A DNA stretch of 43,574 bases, taken from Paraburkholderia sp. SG-MS1 (GTDB lineage: Bacteria > Pseudomonadota > Gammaproteobacteria > Burkholderiales > Burkholderiaceae). Positions 31,988 through 38,774 of the stretch are shown piece after piece; position 1 is the first letter of the stretch; every line of letters starts with the position of its first letter. The translations under genes and the position numbers were made by a program. Under the pieces are notes generated by a model. That model was given only the letters and a program-made list of their open reading frames with translations, had not been told where the DNA came from and searched no databases. The DNA is taken from assembly GCF_012275575.1 (NCBI RefSeq), contig NZ_NPIH01000258.1:6029-49602 (forward strand), written 5' to 3'.

Positions 31988-32677
31988 ATGCCCACACCTG
32001 CCAATCCCGTCGATGCCGCGCTCATGACGCGGCGTTCGATTCGCGCGTTTCTCCCCGAACCGGTGCCGCGCGCCGATATCGAGGCTATTCTCGAAGCCGC
32101 CAGCCGCGCGCCCTCGGGCACCAACACGCAGCCCTGGAAAGTATATGTGGTGACGGGCGAGTCACTCGCGCGTCTGTCGCGCGATCTGCTCGCCGCCTAC
32201 GACGATCCGCAGCGCGACGCGCTGTATCACGAGGAATATCCGTACTATCCGCAGCGGTGGGTGTCACCGTATCTCGACCGGCGCCGCAAGATCGGCTGGG
32301 ATCTGTATGGTCTGCTCGGCATCGACAAGGGTGACAAGGCGCGCATGCACGAACAGCATGCGCAGAACTATCGCTTTTTCGGCGCGCCGGTGGGTCTGTT
32401 CTTCACGATCGATCGCGTGATGGAGCGCGGCAGCTGGCTCGACTACGGCATGTTCCTGCAGGCGATCATGACGGCCGCACGCGGGCGTGGTCTGCATACT
32501 TGCCCTCAGGCCGCGTTCGCGCAGTTTCATCGGGTGATTGCGGAGCACCTCGGCTTGCCGGAAGACGAGCAACTGGTGTGCGGCATGTCGCTCGGTTTCG
32601 CCGACGAAGCCGCTCTCGTCAACACCCTGCGCACCGAGCGCGAACCGGTTGAACGGTTCACGCGCTTTCTCGATTGA
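31988..32677 (+). CDS. nitroreductase family FMN protein
   Basis: A 229-residue flavoprotein of the NfsB/Frp fold. FMN-contact motifs are RRSIRAF (about 15-21) and APSGTNTQPW (about 42-51). GRGLHTCPQAAF and DEQLVCGMSLGFAD in the C-terminal half complete the fold. Members reduce nitroaromatics, quinones or related compounds with NAD(P)H in the cytosol, usually as dimers. The ATG at 31988 gives a family-typical N-terminus; an upstream in-frame start at 31898 would add unrelated Arg/Cys-rich residues. It follows the kinase gene by 126 bases. Confidence 0.92.
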   Translation: MPTPANPVDAALMTRRSIRAFLPEPVPRADIEAILEAASRAPSGTNTQPWKVYVVTGESLARLSRDLLAAYDDPQRDALYHEEYPYYPQRWVSPYLDRRRKIGWDLYGLLGIDKGDKARMHEQHAQNYRFFGAPVGLFFTIDRVMERGSWLDYGMFLQAIMTAARGRGLHTCPQAAFAQFHRVIAEHLGLPEDEQLVCGMSLGFADEAALVNTLRTEREPVERFTRFLD

Positions 32678-32728
32678 TCGGCCAATGAAAAAAGTCTGGT
32701 TAGCGCCCCCACTTTCCATCGGAACATC

Positions 32729-33040
32729 ATGAAAACATCGCGCCGCCATTTTCTGCTGCTAAGCGTAGGGGTCGGCTCTTCGCTCGTGCTGTCGCAAGCG
32801 GCTTTTGCCGACACCGTGAACCGGCTCGGCGAAACCGATCCCAAGGCACAAGCCGTGGGTTATGTGGAAGACGCCTCGAAGGTCGACAAAGCGAAATTTC
32901 CCGGCTTCGCTGCCGGACAAACGTGCGCCAACTGCTCGCTATTCCAGGGCGCGGCGACGGACGCCTATGGCGGCTGCACGCTATTCGGCGACAAGCAGGT
33001 CGCCGCGCGCGGCTGGTGCAGTTCGTATTCGACTATGTGA
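32729..33040 (+). CDS. high-potential iron-sulfur protein (HiPIP)
   Basis: The 103-residue precursor has a twin-arginine signal (SRRHFLLL, from residue 4; probable cleavage after AFA at about 27). The mature domain has four Cys ligands for a [4Fe-4S] cluster: C66-x2-C69-x13-C83-x13-C97, with the typical GGCTLF and GWC contexts. HiPIPs are small soluble periplasmic electron carriers that cycle at high potential. No photosynthetic or cytochrome gene is adjacent, so its partner is not evident. It may be cotranscribed with the nitroreductase 51 bases upstream. Confidence 0.94.
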   Translation: MKTSRRHFLLLSVGVGSSLVLSQAAFADTVNRLGETDPKAQAVGYVEDASKVDKAKFPGFAAGQTCANCSLFQGAATDAYGGCTLFGDKQVAARGWCSSYSTM

Positions 33041-33072
33041 GCACTTGAGCATGCGGGTCGGTGTGGCGCGGC

Positions 33073-33435
33073 TCACATCAGCGACTTCAACACCAGTTCG
33101 TACGAGTGGCCGATCCACACGGCCGCGTCGCGGTGATCGCGCAGCGCGTCGCCGGTATTCGGATGCAGGAAAACGTCGAGCGCGCCGTGATTTAGCGTGA
33201 GCCAGCCGACCACGTCGGCGAACTGCGCCTGCGTGAAGCCGAGCTGATATGACCACATCGGATGCGGGCCGACAGGGCGCTCGTGAAAGCGGCCGACCTG
33301 CAACCGGCCGCCCCAGTGCGCTTCGATCTGCTCGCGAAAGGTCCACGCGGCGTCGCGGCTGTTCGCATCGAAATAGATATGGGCGTGCCAGCTGTCGATG
33401 GCGGAGGTGTCGCGAAAGGTCATATCAGAGTCCAT
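33073..33435 (-). CDS. DOPA 4,5-dioxygenase family protein
   Basis: The 120-residue protein carries the family's metal-binding features: HAHIYFD (about 17-23), VGRFHERPVGPHPMWSYQ, and LNHGALDVFLHPNTGDALRDHRDAAVWIG. Relatives open the ring of catechols such as DOPA in an extradiol manner, though bacterial members are poorly characterised. Two starts are possible, ATG at 33435 and at 33423, with no strong ribosome-binding site to choose. It converges on the HiPIP gene and lies downstream of the GNAT gene on the same strand. Confidence 0.9.
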   Translation of the reverse strand: MDSDMTFRDTSAIDSWHAHIYFDANSRDAAWTFREQIEAHWGGRLQVGRFHERPVGPHPMWSYQLGFTQAQFADVVGWLTLNHGALDVFLHPNTGDALRDHRDAAVWIGHSYELVLKSLM

Positions 33436-33478
33436 TACATAGAGTCGGCATCGGCTGACGTCAGTCTTTATCCGACAT

Positions 33479-33952
33479 TCATTCTGCTTCGGTGTGCGTG
33501 GGCGCGCGCACTGCGCGTCTCATGTAAAACTGTGCATCATCCTCGCCGACGACCTCGAAGCCGAGCCGATCGTACAGACGTTTCGCGGGATTGCCCTTGA
33601 GCACCTTCAACGTGACCGGCAGCGCGTCGTTCTGAGCGGCCCGCAAGACCGTACGCAGCGCGCGTTCGCCGATGCCGCGCCCTTGCAGCGCCGGCGTGAT
33701 CTGCAATTGCACGACCACCCATTCGGTGTCGGTGCGATGCGCCTTCAGCAGGCCGGCCGGCGCCCCGTCGATACAGATGACCCGCGCCGTGTCATACCGA
33801 TGCAGCAGCCGCGTGCGATGTTCGACGTCGTCCGTCGGTTCGCCGGCGCGCGCGAGGTGCTCCGTCATCGTGGCCTTGCGCAGTTCGAACAGAAAAGTTT
33901 CGTCGTCGCCAAGCGCAGGGCGCAGGGTCAGGGCAGGTTCTTGAACGGACAT
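33479..33952 (-). CDS. GNAT family N-acetyltransferase
   Basis: A 157-residue single-domain GNAT protein. The acetyl-CoA pyrophosphate loop is LQGRGIGERALR (Q-x2-G-x-G/A type). The preceding strand is VVVQLQITP and the C-terminal motif is NPAKRLYDRLGFEVVGEDD, typical of the family. It transfers an acetyl group from acetyl-CoA to an amine; the substrate is unknown. The ATG at 33952 gives a complete domain, and the gene probably shares a transcript with the dioxygenase-like gene 43 bases downstream. Confidence 0.9.
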   Translation of the reverse strand: MSVQEPALTLRPALGDDETFLFELRKATMTEHLARAGEPTDDVEHRTRLLHRYDTARVICIDGAPAGLLKAHRTDTEWVVVQLQITPALQGRGIGERALRTVLRAAQNDALPVTLKVLKGNPAKRLYDRLGFEVVGEDDAQFYMRRAVRAPTHTEAE

Positions 33953-34627
33953 GTCGGTAACGTTGCCACGCGCACGTTTCCCGCGCGGGTGGTGAGTAAG
34001 AATGGTCGTGAATTGTCGCGCCAGCAGCGCTTTTTTACCACGCGGTGATGTTTTCGTCTTTCTACTTCAGCGATCCATGCGAACGCGCGCTCGTGCGGAC
34101 AGGCCTCGCCCGACTGGGACGGTGCCGGCGCAGCGGCGCTGTTTGAGGTGCGGCCGATGTTTGCGAGCCGACATGTCAGGCGCGCCGGTGGCGGACATGG
34201 ATCGCGCGGCCGGCAGCGTGAGGCGGGCAAGCGTGGGTGGCATGTGCTTTGCTTTTGTCTCATCCGCGTCATGCTGGGCCGAGCCGGTTCCGCTTCTCGC
34301 GAGGAGACGCCGGACCGCAGGGAAGCGGTGTCGGCGCGACCTAAGAACGAAACATGCGGGACGCGAAATCACGCGTTGTCCTGCACGGGGTCGATGGCGA
34401 GAAGCCGTCACATCCGCCTTTTATCTGACACAAGCGGTTTGCGCTTTGCGCAGACGTGTGGCGTGTGCCGCGCGCGGTGGCGGGCACATACGTGGCGGCT
34501 CGTCCGGCTGTCCATGCGCCGCTGTGACCGGTGATCACGTGCGGTTGCGGGTCTTCGTTTCATTCAGTTTTTTCGGTGACGTTCGTTCGAGTCGTCGAAC
34601 GGTTTAACGAACTTTGCGAGGTGAGCC
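33953..34627. other. gene-poor region, 675 bases
   Basis: No convincing gene was found. The longest plus-strand frame (34002-34607) gives an Arg/Cys-rich product without domain character. A weak GCGC hairpin followed by six T residues lies at 34018-34036. The nested inverted repeats at 34581-34612 mark the right end, just before the DUF1488 gene. Confidence 0.5.
34581..34612 (+). promoter_or_regulatory. nested inverted repeats upstream of DUF1488 gene
   Basis: CGTTCGA (34584-34590) pairs with TCGAACG (34595-34601) around GTCG. Overlapping this, GTTCGTT (34581-34587) pairs with AACGAAC (34606-34612). The two stems are mutually exclusive in part. They end four bases before the purine-rich ribosome-binding region (GCGAGGTG, about 34616-34623), so either an operator or a leader RNA switch is possible. 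Confidence 0.4.
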
Positions 34628-34900
34628 ATGGAAGTTGTCGAACTTGAACCCAGCGTCTCTGCGGACGGACGCGCGGTGATTTTCCAGCTTTCGACGCGAG
34701 GACGGGACCTCGAATGCGCCGTCACGCGTGAGGCGCTGGAACAGCATTTCTGGCTGCAACGCGGCGCGGCCGAAGCGCGCGTTCTGAAGACATTCGCGGA
34801 CGGACGCAAACGCATCACAGCGGTCGCGGAGAGGAAACTACTCGCGCGCCCCGGCGAAAAGGTGTTGTTGACGATCAGCGATTTTGCCGCGCGCGGTTGA
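34628..34900 (+). CDS. DUF1488 family protein
   Basis: A 90-residue protein matching the small DUF1488 family, common in Burkholderiaceae: VIFQLSTRGRDLECAVTREALEQHFWL followed by ARVLKTFADGRKRITAVAERKL. It is cytosolic with mixed alpha/beta character and no catalytic motif. Function is unknown. An AGG-containing purine run ends a few bases before the ATG. The gene stands alone, with structured DNA on both sides. Confidence 0.8.
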   Translation: MEVVELEPSVSADGRAVIFQLSTRGRDLECAVTREALEQHFWLQRGAAEARVLKTFADGRKRITAVAERKLLARPGEKVLLTISDFAARG

Positions 34901-34981
34901 TGTTCCGCGAATCGATCTCATGCGGGCGGGGACTTGGCCCGCTTGGGAGTCCGTTTTGCACGCACGTTTGAACTGACAGCG

Positions 34982-35005
34982 TGCGACGGCGATCGTGCCG
35001 TCGCA
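34982..35005 (+). terminator. hairpin downstream of DUF1488 gene
   Basis: TGCGACGGC (34982-34990) and GCCGTCGCA (34997-35005) are perfect 9-bp arms around GATCGT. GGCGTGTTTGTTGT follows, T-rich but interrupted. A smaller stem (GCGGGC 34922-34927, GCCCGC 34937-34942) precedes it. It may end the DUF1488 transcript. Confidence 0.45.
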
Positions 35006-35194
35006 GGCGTGTTTGTTGTCGTACTCTTTTGCCTGCCCGATCCCATCGCTGCTCCCAGCCGCCGTGTGCGCCGGACCGCCGACCGCCGCTCACCTCCGAC
35101 GAAGCCCCCTGTTACACCGATTCGCCAAATTAGGCCGGCAAAGCCCCTCGCTTCGCGCAATTGCGTGCGGATGCACTCGCATACACTGTTTTCC

Positions 35195-35517
35195 ATGGCG
35201 CGACAAAACACCGAGCCCATCGACGCGGTCATCCCCCGCGTTGTTTTGAACCGTACCGTTGATGGCAGTTTGCCGCGGTTGTCGAACGCGGCAGGGCAGT
35301 AAGGCAGTAGGCAGTAGGAGCAATGCAACAACGCGCTACTCACACGAGATGCGCGAAGCAGCAGGGGGTTGCAGCCAGGTATAGTCGAAGTCGAAGGACC
35401 CGGCTGTGATGCAGTATGAGTTCAGACAGCCTCAGCAGTGGCAGTGAAAGTCGCAGTGGAAACAACGATAGCAAGAGCAGTAACGCTGCTGAGTGGAGCG
35501 GCAGCAAGCTGGAGTAG
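35195..35517 (+). ncRNA. candidate small RNA or tandem small-ORF transcript
   Basis: The terminator at 35645-35676 has no recognised gene before it. Upstream lie a weak promoter-like pair (TTGCGT 35161-35166, TACACT 35183-35188) and three short frames in series: 35 codons (35195-35302), 28 codons (35323-35409, AGGAG at 35316-35320 but only two bases from its ATG) and 33 codons (35416-35517, Ser/Gly/Asn-rich). The gaps between frames are 20 and 6 bases. The locus could make a small RNA, a leader with short peptides, or neither. The coordinates cover the three frames; any transcript would extend to the terminator. Confidence 0.3.
35295..35316 (+). repeat. short GGCAGTA repeats
   Basis: GGCAGTA occurs three times (35295-35301, 35303-35309, 35310-35316), almost head to tail, followed by GGAG. 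Related CAGT-containing words recur at 35430-35460. This is low-complexity DNA with no clear role. Confidence 0.6.
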
Positions 35518-35644
35518 CAGCGGTTCACGCAACACCGGCATGAGCGGTAATACAGCACTCCACGTAGCAACAGCTCGATAAGGTTTAGGTGGTTAGAGGT
35601 CGACAGGCATCCACGCGCATGTACGACTGTTCCATCCTGTCCGG

Positions 35645-35676
35645 CCCTGTTCCTTCACGGGAACAGGGTTTTTTTT
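35645..35676 (+). terminator. strong rho-independent terminator, orphan
   Basis: CCCTGTTCC (35645-35653) and GGAACAGGG (35660-35668) form a perfect 9-bp stem around TTCACG, directly followed by eight T residues (35669-35676). This is a textbook intrinsic terminator for plus-strand transcription. The nearest recognised upstream plus-strand gene ends at 34900, 745 bases away. Confidence 0.9.
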
Positions 35677-35951
35677 CGCCGGTAGGCATCGCGTACTTGT
35701 ATTTGCGGGCTTCGAACCGATATGCCGGAATTGCAGTTCGTGATGCGGTTGCGCATCGGTCGGCCATGCGTCGCGAGCCGCCGCGCGCAGTCCGAGCTCG
35801 GATTGCGGCACGTAAGACGAAAAGTTGCTTGCCACGATGGCGATGCAGACTCACATTAGAGCTTGTCGAGCCGCGAGCGCGTCGGTGGTTGATCACGGAG
35901 CGCGAGAATTCGGTGGCGAAGCCGGAAGTCAGTGAAGGAGGTTGAATCGAT

Positions 35952-36425
35952 ATGTCCAGTAAATCGCGAGTCCGCAAACACAGCCAATCGGCCATGTCCC
36001 CGCTGTTGCGTGCGCTGACCTTTAGCCGCGCGGCGCACGAACCGGTCACCGCGGCCATGCTGCTGCAGGGCTATGCGGCCCTCGACGCGTTCCGGCGCGG
36101 CCAGGGTTCGCGGGCGCTCTACACGACGTTGAGCCGGCATCTGCTGGTGTCGCAGGAATTGGCGCGTCTTGGCGTCGGCGAGGATGTGCTTGCGGACATC
36201 GAGGGGGCCCATGCAGCGATGGTTCGGCTCGACATGCGCGAACACGAAGTCGGTAAGTGGACCCTCGAGGACCCCGACTACGCGCGGCTCTGTACAGCGC
36301 TGGCGATTCTGGACGGGCAACTGTCGGCTGCCTCGCTGAGCGAGATTGCGAGCGCGGAAGCAAGAATGATCGAAGGCTTGATGCGCTCGGCGCACGCGCA
36401 GGCTGTTGCGGAGGCGGCGGTCTGA
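35952..36425 (+). CDS. hypothetical protein, alpha-helical
   Basis: The 157-residue product begins with a basic Ser/Lys/Arg leader (about 1-18). It continues as a mostly helical domain with repeated Ala and Leu: EPVTAAMLLQGYAALDAFRRGQGSRALYTTLSRHLLVSQELARLGVG, then DPDYARLCTALAILDGQLSAASLSEIASAEARMIEGLM. No membrane helix, signal peptide or known motif was seen. A strong GGAGG 11 bases before the ATG supports translation. Codon use resembles the neighbours and a terminator follows, so it is probably a real single-gene unit. I do not recognise the family. Confidence 0.72.
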   Translation: MSSKSRVRKHSQSAMSPLLRALTFSRAAHEPVTAAMLLQGYAALDAFRRGQGSRALYTTLSRHLLVSQELARLGVGEDVLADIEGAHAAMVRLDMREHEVGKWTLEDPDYARLCTALAILDGQLSAASLSEIASAEARMIEGLMRSAHAQAVAEAAV

Positions 36426-36762
36426 AAGTCGGAGACGCCGTAGCCGCTCCATGCAAAGCAGCGCACGGCACAACACAGCAAAAAGACGCCCCACGGGGCG
36501 TTTTTGCATTCGGCAATTGCATTGTCCCGCGCTCGACGCGCAGCAGTCGTCGTACGCCGTCGGATCTGCGCACGCGGTACCGCGCCGGCCGTTACGAGTC
36601 TCCGTAAGGAGTACGCCGAACGGCGGTGCACGCGGCGCATCCGGTTTGCGGGTGTCATCCGCGCTTGCTAGACTGGCTCTCCCCTCTTTGCCGCCAGCGC
36701 GTGTGTTGCCACCCGGCTCCCGCCGGAGGGTGCCGTGAGCGGTGTGATCAATCGGAGACACC
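36426..36762. other. gap between hypothetical gene and YCII cluster
   Basis: This 337-base gap contains the terminator at 36486-36505 and the presumed promoter of the YCII/sigma cluster. TGTCAT at about 36651-36656 is the only sigma-like word noticed and it has no clear partner. Nothing coding was seen. Confidence 0.45.
36486..36505. terminator. rho-independent terminator, possibly bidirectional
   Basis: ACGCCCC (36486-36492) and GGGGCGT (36495-36501) flank two bases. T residues run from 36501 to 36505, and an A run (AAAA, 36481-36484) precedes the stem. It should end the hypothetical gene's transcript 60 bases after its stop codon, and could work in both directions. Confidence 0.75.
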
Positions 36763-37116
36763 ATGTCTTACATGTTGCTCATCGTCGAACCCCCGAATCA
36801 GCGTGTCGAGCGCGGTGAAGCGGCGGGGCGCGAAGTCTACGACCAGATGGTGCATTTCGCCGCCGACCTCAAGGAGCGCGGCAAACTGCTCGCGGTCGAA
36901 TCCCTCACTTCCCAGCGCGATGCCGTGCGCGTGCAGGTCCGTGACGGACAGCCGAAACTGCTCGACGGCCCGTTCGCCGAAGCGAAGGAAATGATCGGCG
37001 GCTTCTTTCTGCTCAATTGTGAAACCCGCGACGAAGCGGTGGCGATCGCGCAAGCCTGCCCGGCGGCGTCGTGGTGTACGGTGGAAGTCCGCAAGCTCGG
37101 ACCGTGTTTCATGTAA
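36763..37116 (+). CDS. YCII/DGPF domain protein 1
   Basis: A 117-residue single-domain protein of the YCII-related (DGPF) family: MSYMLLIVEPP start, LLAVESLTSQRDAVRVQVRDGQPKLLDGPFAEAKEMIGGFFLLNC in the middle, and a C-terminal strand ending GPCFM. The DGPFAE motif names the family. Such proteins form ferredoxin-like dimers of unknown activity and are commonly encoded with ECF42-type sigma factors, as here. GGAGA lies 6-7 bases before the ATG. It heads the five-gene cluster. Confidence 0.9.
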   Translation: MSYMLLIVEPPNQRVERGEAAGREVYDQMVHFAADLKERGKLLAVESLTSQRDAVRVQVRDGQPKLLDGPFAEAKEMIGGFFLLNCETRDEAVAIAQACPAASWCTVEVRKLGPCFM

Positions 37117-37174
37117 TCGACAACGTCTCGTGGCTGTGTAGCGCCCGGGGTTTTCCCTGGAGCGTCGGCAACAG

Positions 37175-37201
37175 TGTCGATCTTGCAGCGTATTGCTCGT
37201 C
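37175..37201 (+). promoter_or_regulatory. candidate ECF42-type promoter
   Basis: TGTCGA (37175-37180), 17 bases, then CGTC (37198-37201) lies 62 bases upstream of the second YCII gene's ATG. This resembles the TGTCGA / CGWC elements I recall for ECF42 sigma factors, and such a sigma factor is encoded at the end of this cluster. The match is short and was not tested statistically. Confidence 0.35.
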
Positions 37202-37262
37202 GTGTGTGTAAGGAGCCGGCATGCACAAGGCTCTTCACCCAATAAAAAATGGAGCAACGACG

Positions 37263-37676
37263 ATGCGATTCATGATCCTGGTTAAAGCGACGGCCGCCAG
37301 CGAAGCAGGCGAAATGCCGGAAGCATCCCTGATGGCCGCGATGGGCGCGTATCACGAAGAACTTGCCAAAGCCGGTGTGCTGCTCGACGCCACCGGTTTG
37401 CAGCCGAGTTCCAAAGGCTGGCGGATCCGCTACAGCGGCGGCAGCCGCACGGTCATCGACGGCCCGTTCACCGAGAGCAAGGAGCTGATCGCGGGCTATA
37501 CGCTGATCCAGGTGCGCTCGCGCGAGGAAGCGATGGAATGGGCGCGGCGTTTTCCCGCGCCGTTCGGGGAGCAGGCCGATGGTGAAATCGAAGTGCGGCA
37601 ACTGTTCGAACTCGACGATTTCGAGCCCGGTCCCGAGGTGGAGCGGTTTCGAAATCTGGAAGCGTCGCGGCGCTGA
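37263..37676 (+). CDS. YCII/DGPF domain protein 2
   Basis: A 137-residue YCII-family protein: MRFMILVKATAAS, MAAMGAYHEELAKAGVLLDATGLQPSSKGWRI, RTVIDGPFTESKELIAGYTLIQVRSREEAMEWARRFP and a C-terminal EIEVRQLFELDDF. It is a paralogue of the gene at 36763 but longer and clearly diverged. The ATG at 37263 gives the usual MRFM start; an ATG at 37221 adds 14 unlike residues. Both YCII proteins may act in the response driven by the sigma factor downstream, which is inference from context. Confidence 0.91.
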   Translation: MRFMILVKATAASEAGEMPEASLMAAMGAYHEELAKAGVLLDATGLQPSSKGWRIRYSGGSRTVIDGPFTESKELIAGYTLIQVRSREEAMEWARRFPAPFGEQADGEIEVRQLFELDDFEPGPEVERFRNLEASRR

Positions 37677-37762
37677 GCCGCGAGCCGGCGTGCTGCCGAT
37701 CGGCACGCCGCTCCCATGCGAATCCCGCATCAAGCCGACCAACGCCTCCGAAAGGAACCATC

Positions 37763-38290
37763 ATGCTCAAGAACTCGCCGCTCGTCGTGCTTGGGGCAGT
37801 GGCCCTGCTGCTCGCTTACGCGGCGACCCGGCCCGACAGCTTCCGGATCGAACGCAGCGTACGCATTCAGGCGCCGCCCGAGCGGATCTATGCGCTGATC
37901 GACGACCTGCACCGGTTCAACCTGTGGAATCCGTTTCTGCGCAAGGACCCCACGGCGCAAGGCACGTACAGCGGCAGGCCGGACGGCAAGGGCGCGCGCT
38001 ATGTGTGGCGGGGCGAAAAGCTCGGCGAGGGGCAGATGGAAATCGTCGATACGATGGCCGCGTCGAACGTCACGATGAAGCTCGATATCGTCACGCCCTT
38101 CGAAGCGCACAACGTGGCCGAGTTCACGTTGAAGCCGGAGGGCGACGCCACCAAGGTCACCTGGGCGATGCACGGTCCGGCGCCGTATCTGTCGAAGCTG
38201 GCGCAGGTGTTCGTCAGCATGGACCGGATGGTCGGCAAGGACTTCGAGAATGGCCTGAGCCATCTGAAGACGCTGGCCGAGGCGAGTTGA
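37763..38290 (+). CDS. SRPBCC-fold protein with N-terminal membrane anchor
   Basis: The 175-residue protein has an N-terminal hydrophobic helix (about 5-21, SPLVVLGAVALLLAYAA). An SRPBCC/polyketide-cyclase-2 domain (about 28-170) follows: IERSVRIQAPPERIYALIDDLHRFNLWNPFLRKD, GEGQMEIVDT, AEFTLKPEGDATKVTWAMHGP. The fold binds a hydrophobic ligand in a deep pocket; the ligand is unknown. The helix should place the domain at the membrane, probably outside. AAAGGA before the ATG supports the start. It is the third gene of the sigma-factor cluster. Confidence 0.9.
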   Translation: MLKNSPLVVLGAVALLLAYAATRPDSFRIERSVRIQAPPERIYALIDDLHRFNLWNPFLRKDPTAQGTYSGRPDGKGARYVWRGEKLGEGQMEIVDTMAASNVTMKLDIVTPFEAHNVAEFTLKPEGDATKVTWAMHGPAPYLSKLAQVFVSMDRMVGKDFENGLSHLKTLAEAS

Positions 38291-38362
38291 GTCGAACCGG
38301 GCCGGCTGATCGGCGCGGCGCTGAGCGGCCCCGTCCATAAAACGCATTAAAGGGACTTCGTC

Positions 38363-38770
38363 ATGCACCAGCAGATTTACGTGAATCTCGCCGTCGACGA
38401 TCTCGAACGGTCGAAGGCCTTCTTCACCACGATCGGCTTCAGCTTCGAGCCGCAGTTCACCAATGAGCAGGCGGCCTGTCTGATCCTCGGCGACAACATC
38501 TACGCGATGCTGCTGGTCAAGGACCTGTTCAAATCCTTCACGCGCAAGTCGCTTTGCAATCCAAAGGAAAGCACCGAAGCGCTGTTGGGCCTGTCGTGCG
38601 AAAGCCGGGGCGAGGTGGATGCGCTGGTCGCCAGGGCGCTCGCCGCCGGCGGCACGGTGCCGCGCGCGCCGCAGGACTACGGTTTCATGTATGGGCACGG
38701 CTTCGAAGACATCGACGGGCATATCTGGGAGCTGATCTACATGGACCCGAACGCGCAGGCAGCGGGCTGA
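38363..38770 (+). CDS. VOC family (glyoxalase/bleomycin-resistance fold) protein
   Basis: A 135-residue vicinal-oxygen-chelate protein with two beta-alpha-beta-beta-beta modules: QIYVNLAVDDLERSKAFFTTIGFSFEPQF, then ALAAGGTVPRAPQDYGFMYGHGFEDIDGHIWELIYMDP. The last motif carries His and Glu in the places used for metal binding, while the N-terminal module lacks an obvious His ligand in its first strand. Activity is unknown; members include dioxygenases, isomerases and drug-binding proteins. It ends four bases before the sigma-factor start, so the two are almost certainly cotranscribed. Confidence 0.92.
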   Translation: MHQQIYVNLAVDDLERSKAFFTTIGFSFEPQFTNEQAACLILGDNIYAMLLVKDLFKSFTRKSLCNPKESTEALLGLSCESRGEVDALVARALAAGGTVPRAPQDYGFMYGHGFEDIDGHIWELIYMDPNAQAAG

Positions 38771-38774
38771 GGCC

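Larger units (their letters stand above)
34901..35951. other. 1-kb region with possible unannotated transcript
   Basis: No gene of ordinary length is supported here. The region holds two hairpins just after the DUF1488 gene, three very short consecutive plus-strand frames (35195-35302, 35323-35409, 35416-35517), GGCAGTA repeats and a strong rho-independent terminator at 35645-35676. The composition at about 35380-35560 is purine- and AGC-rich, unlike the neighbouring genes. From 35677 to 35951 I see only the leader of the next gene, including GGAGG before its ATG. Confidence 0.5.

Noticed and set aside
34002..34607. 201-codon plus-strand frame in the gene-poor region
   Set aside because: Arg/Cys-rich, no ribosome-binding site, no family resemblance and it runs through the nested inverted repeats.
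35340..35570. 76-codon Leu-rich minus-strand frame that looks like a membrane protein
   Set aside because: The leucines come from CAG/AGC-rich low-complexity DNA on the other strand; no start signal was seen.
35589..35945. 118-codon plus-strand frame over the orphan terminator
   Set aside because: It crosses the strong terminator stem and T run and has no coding character.
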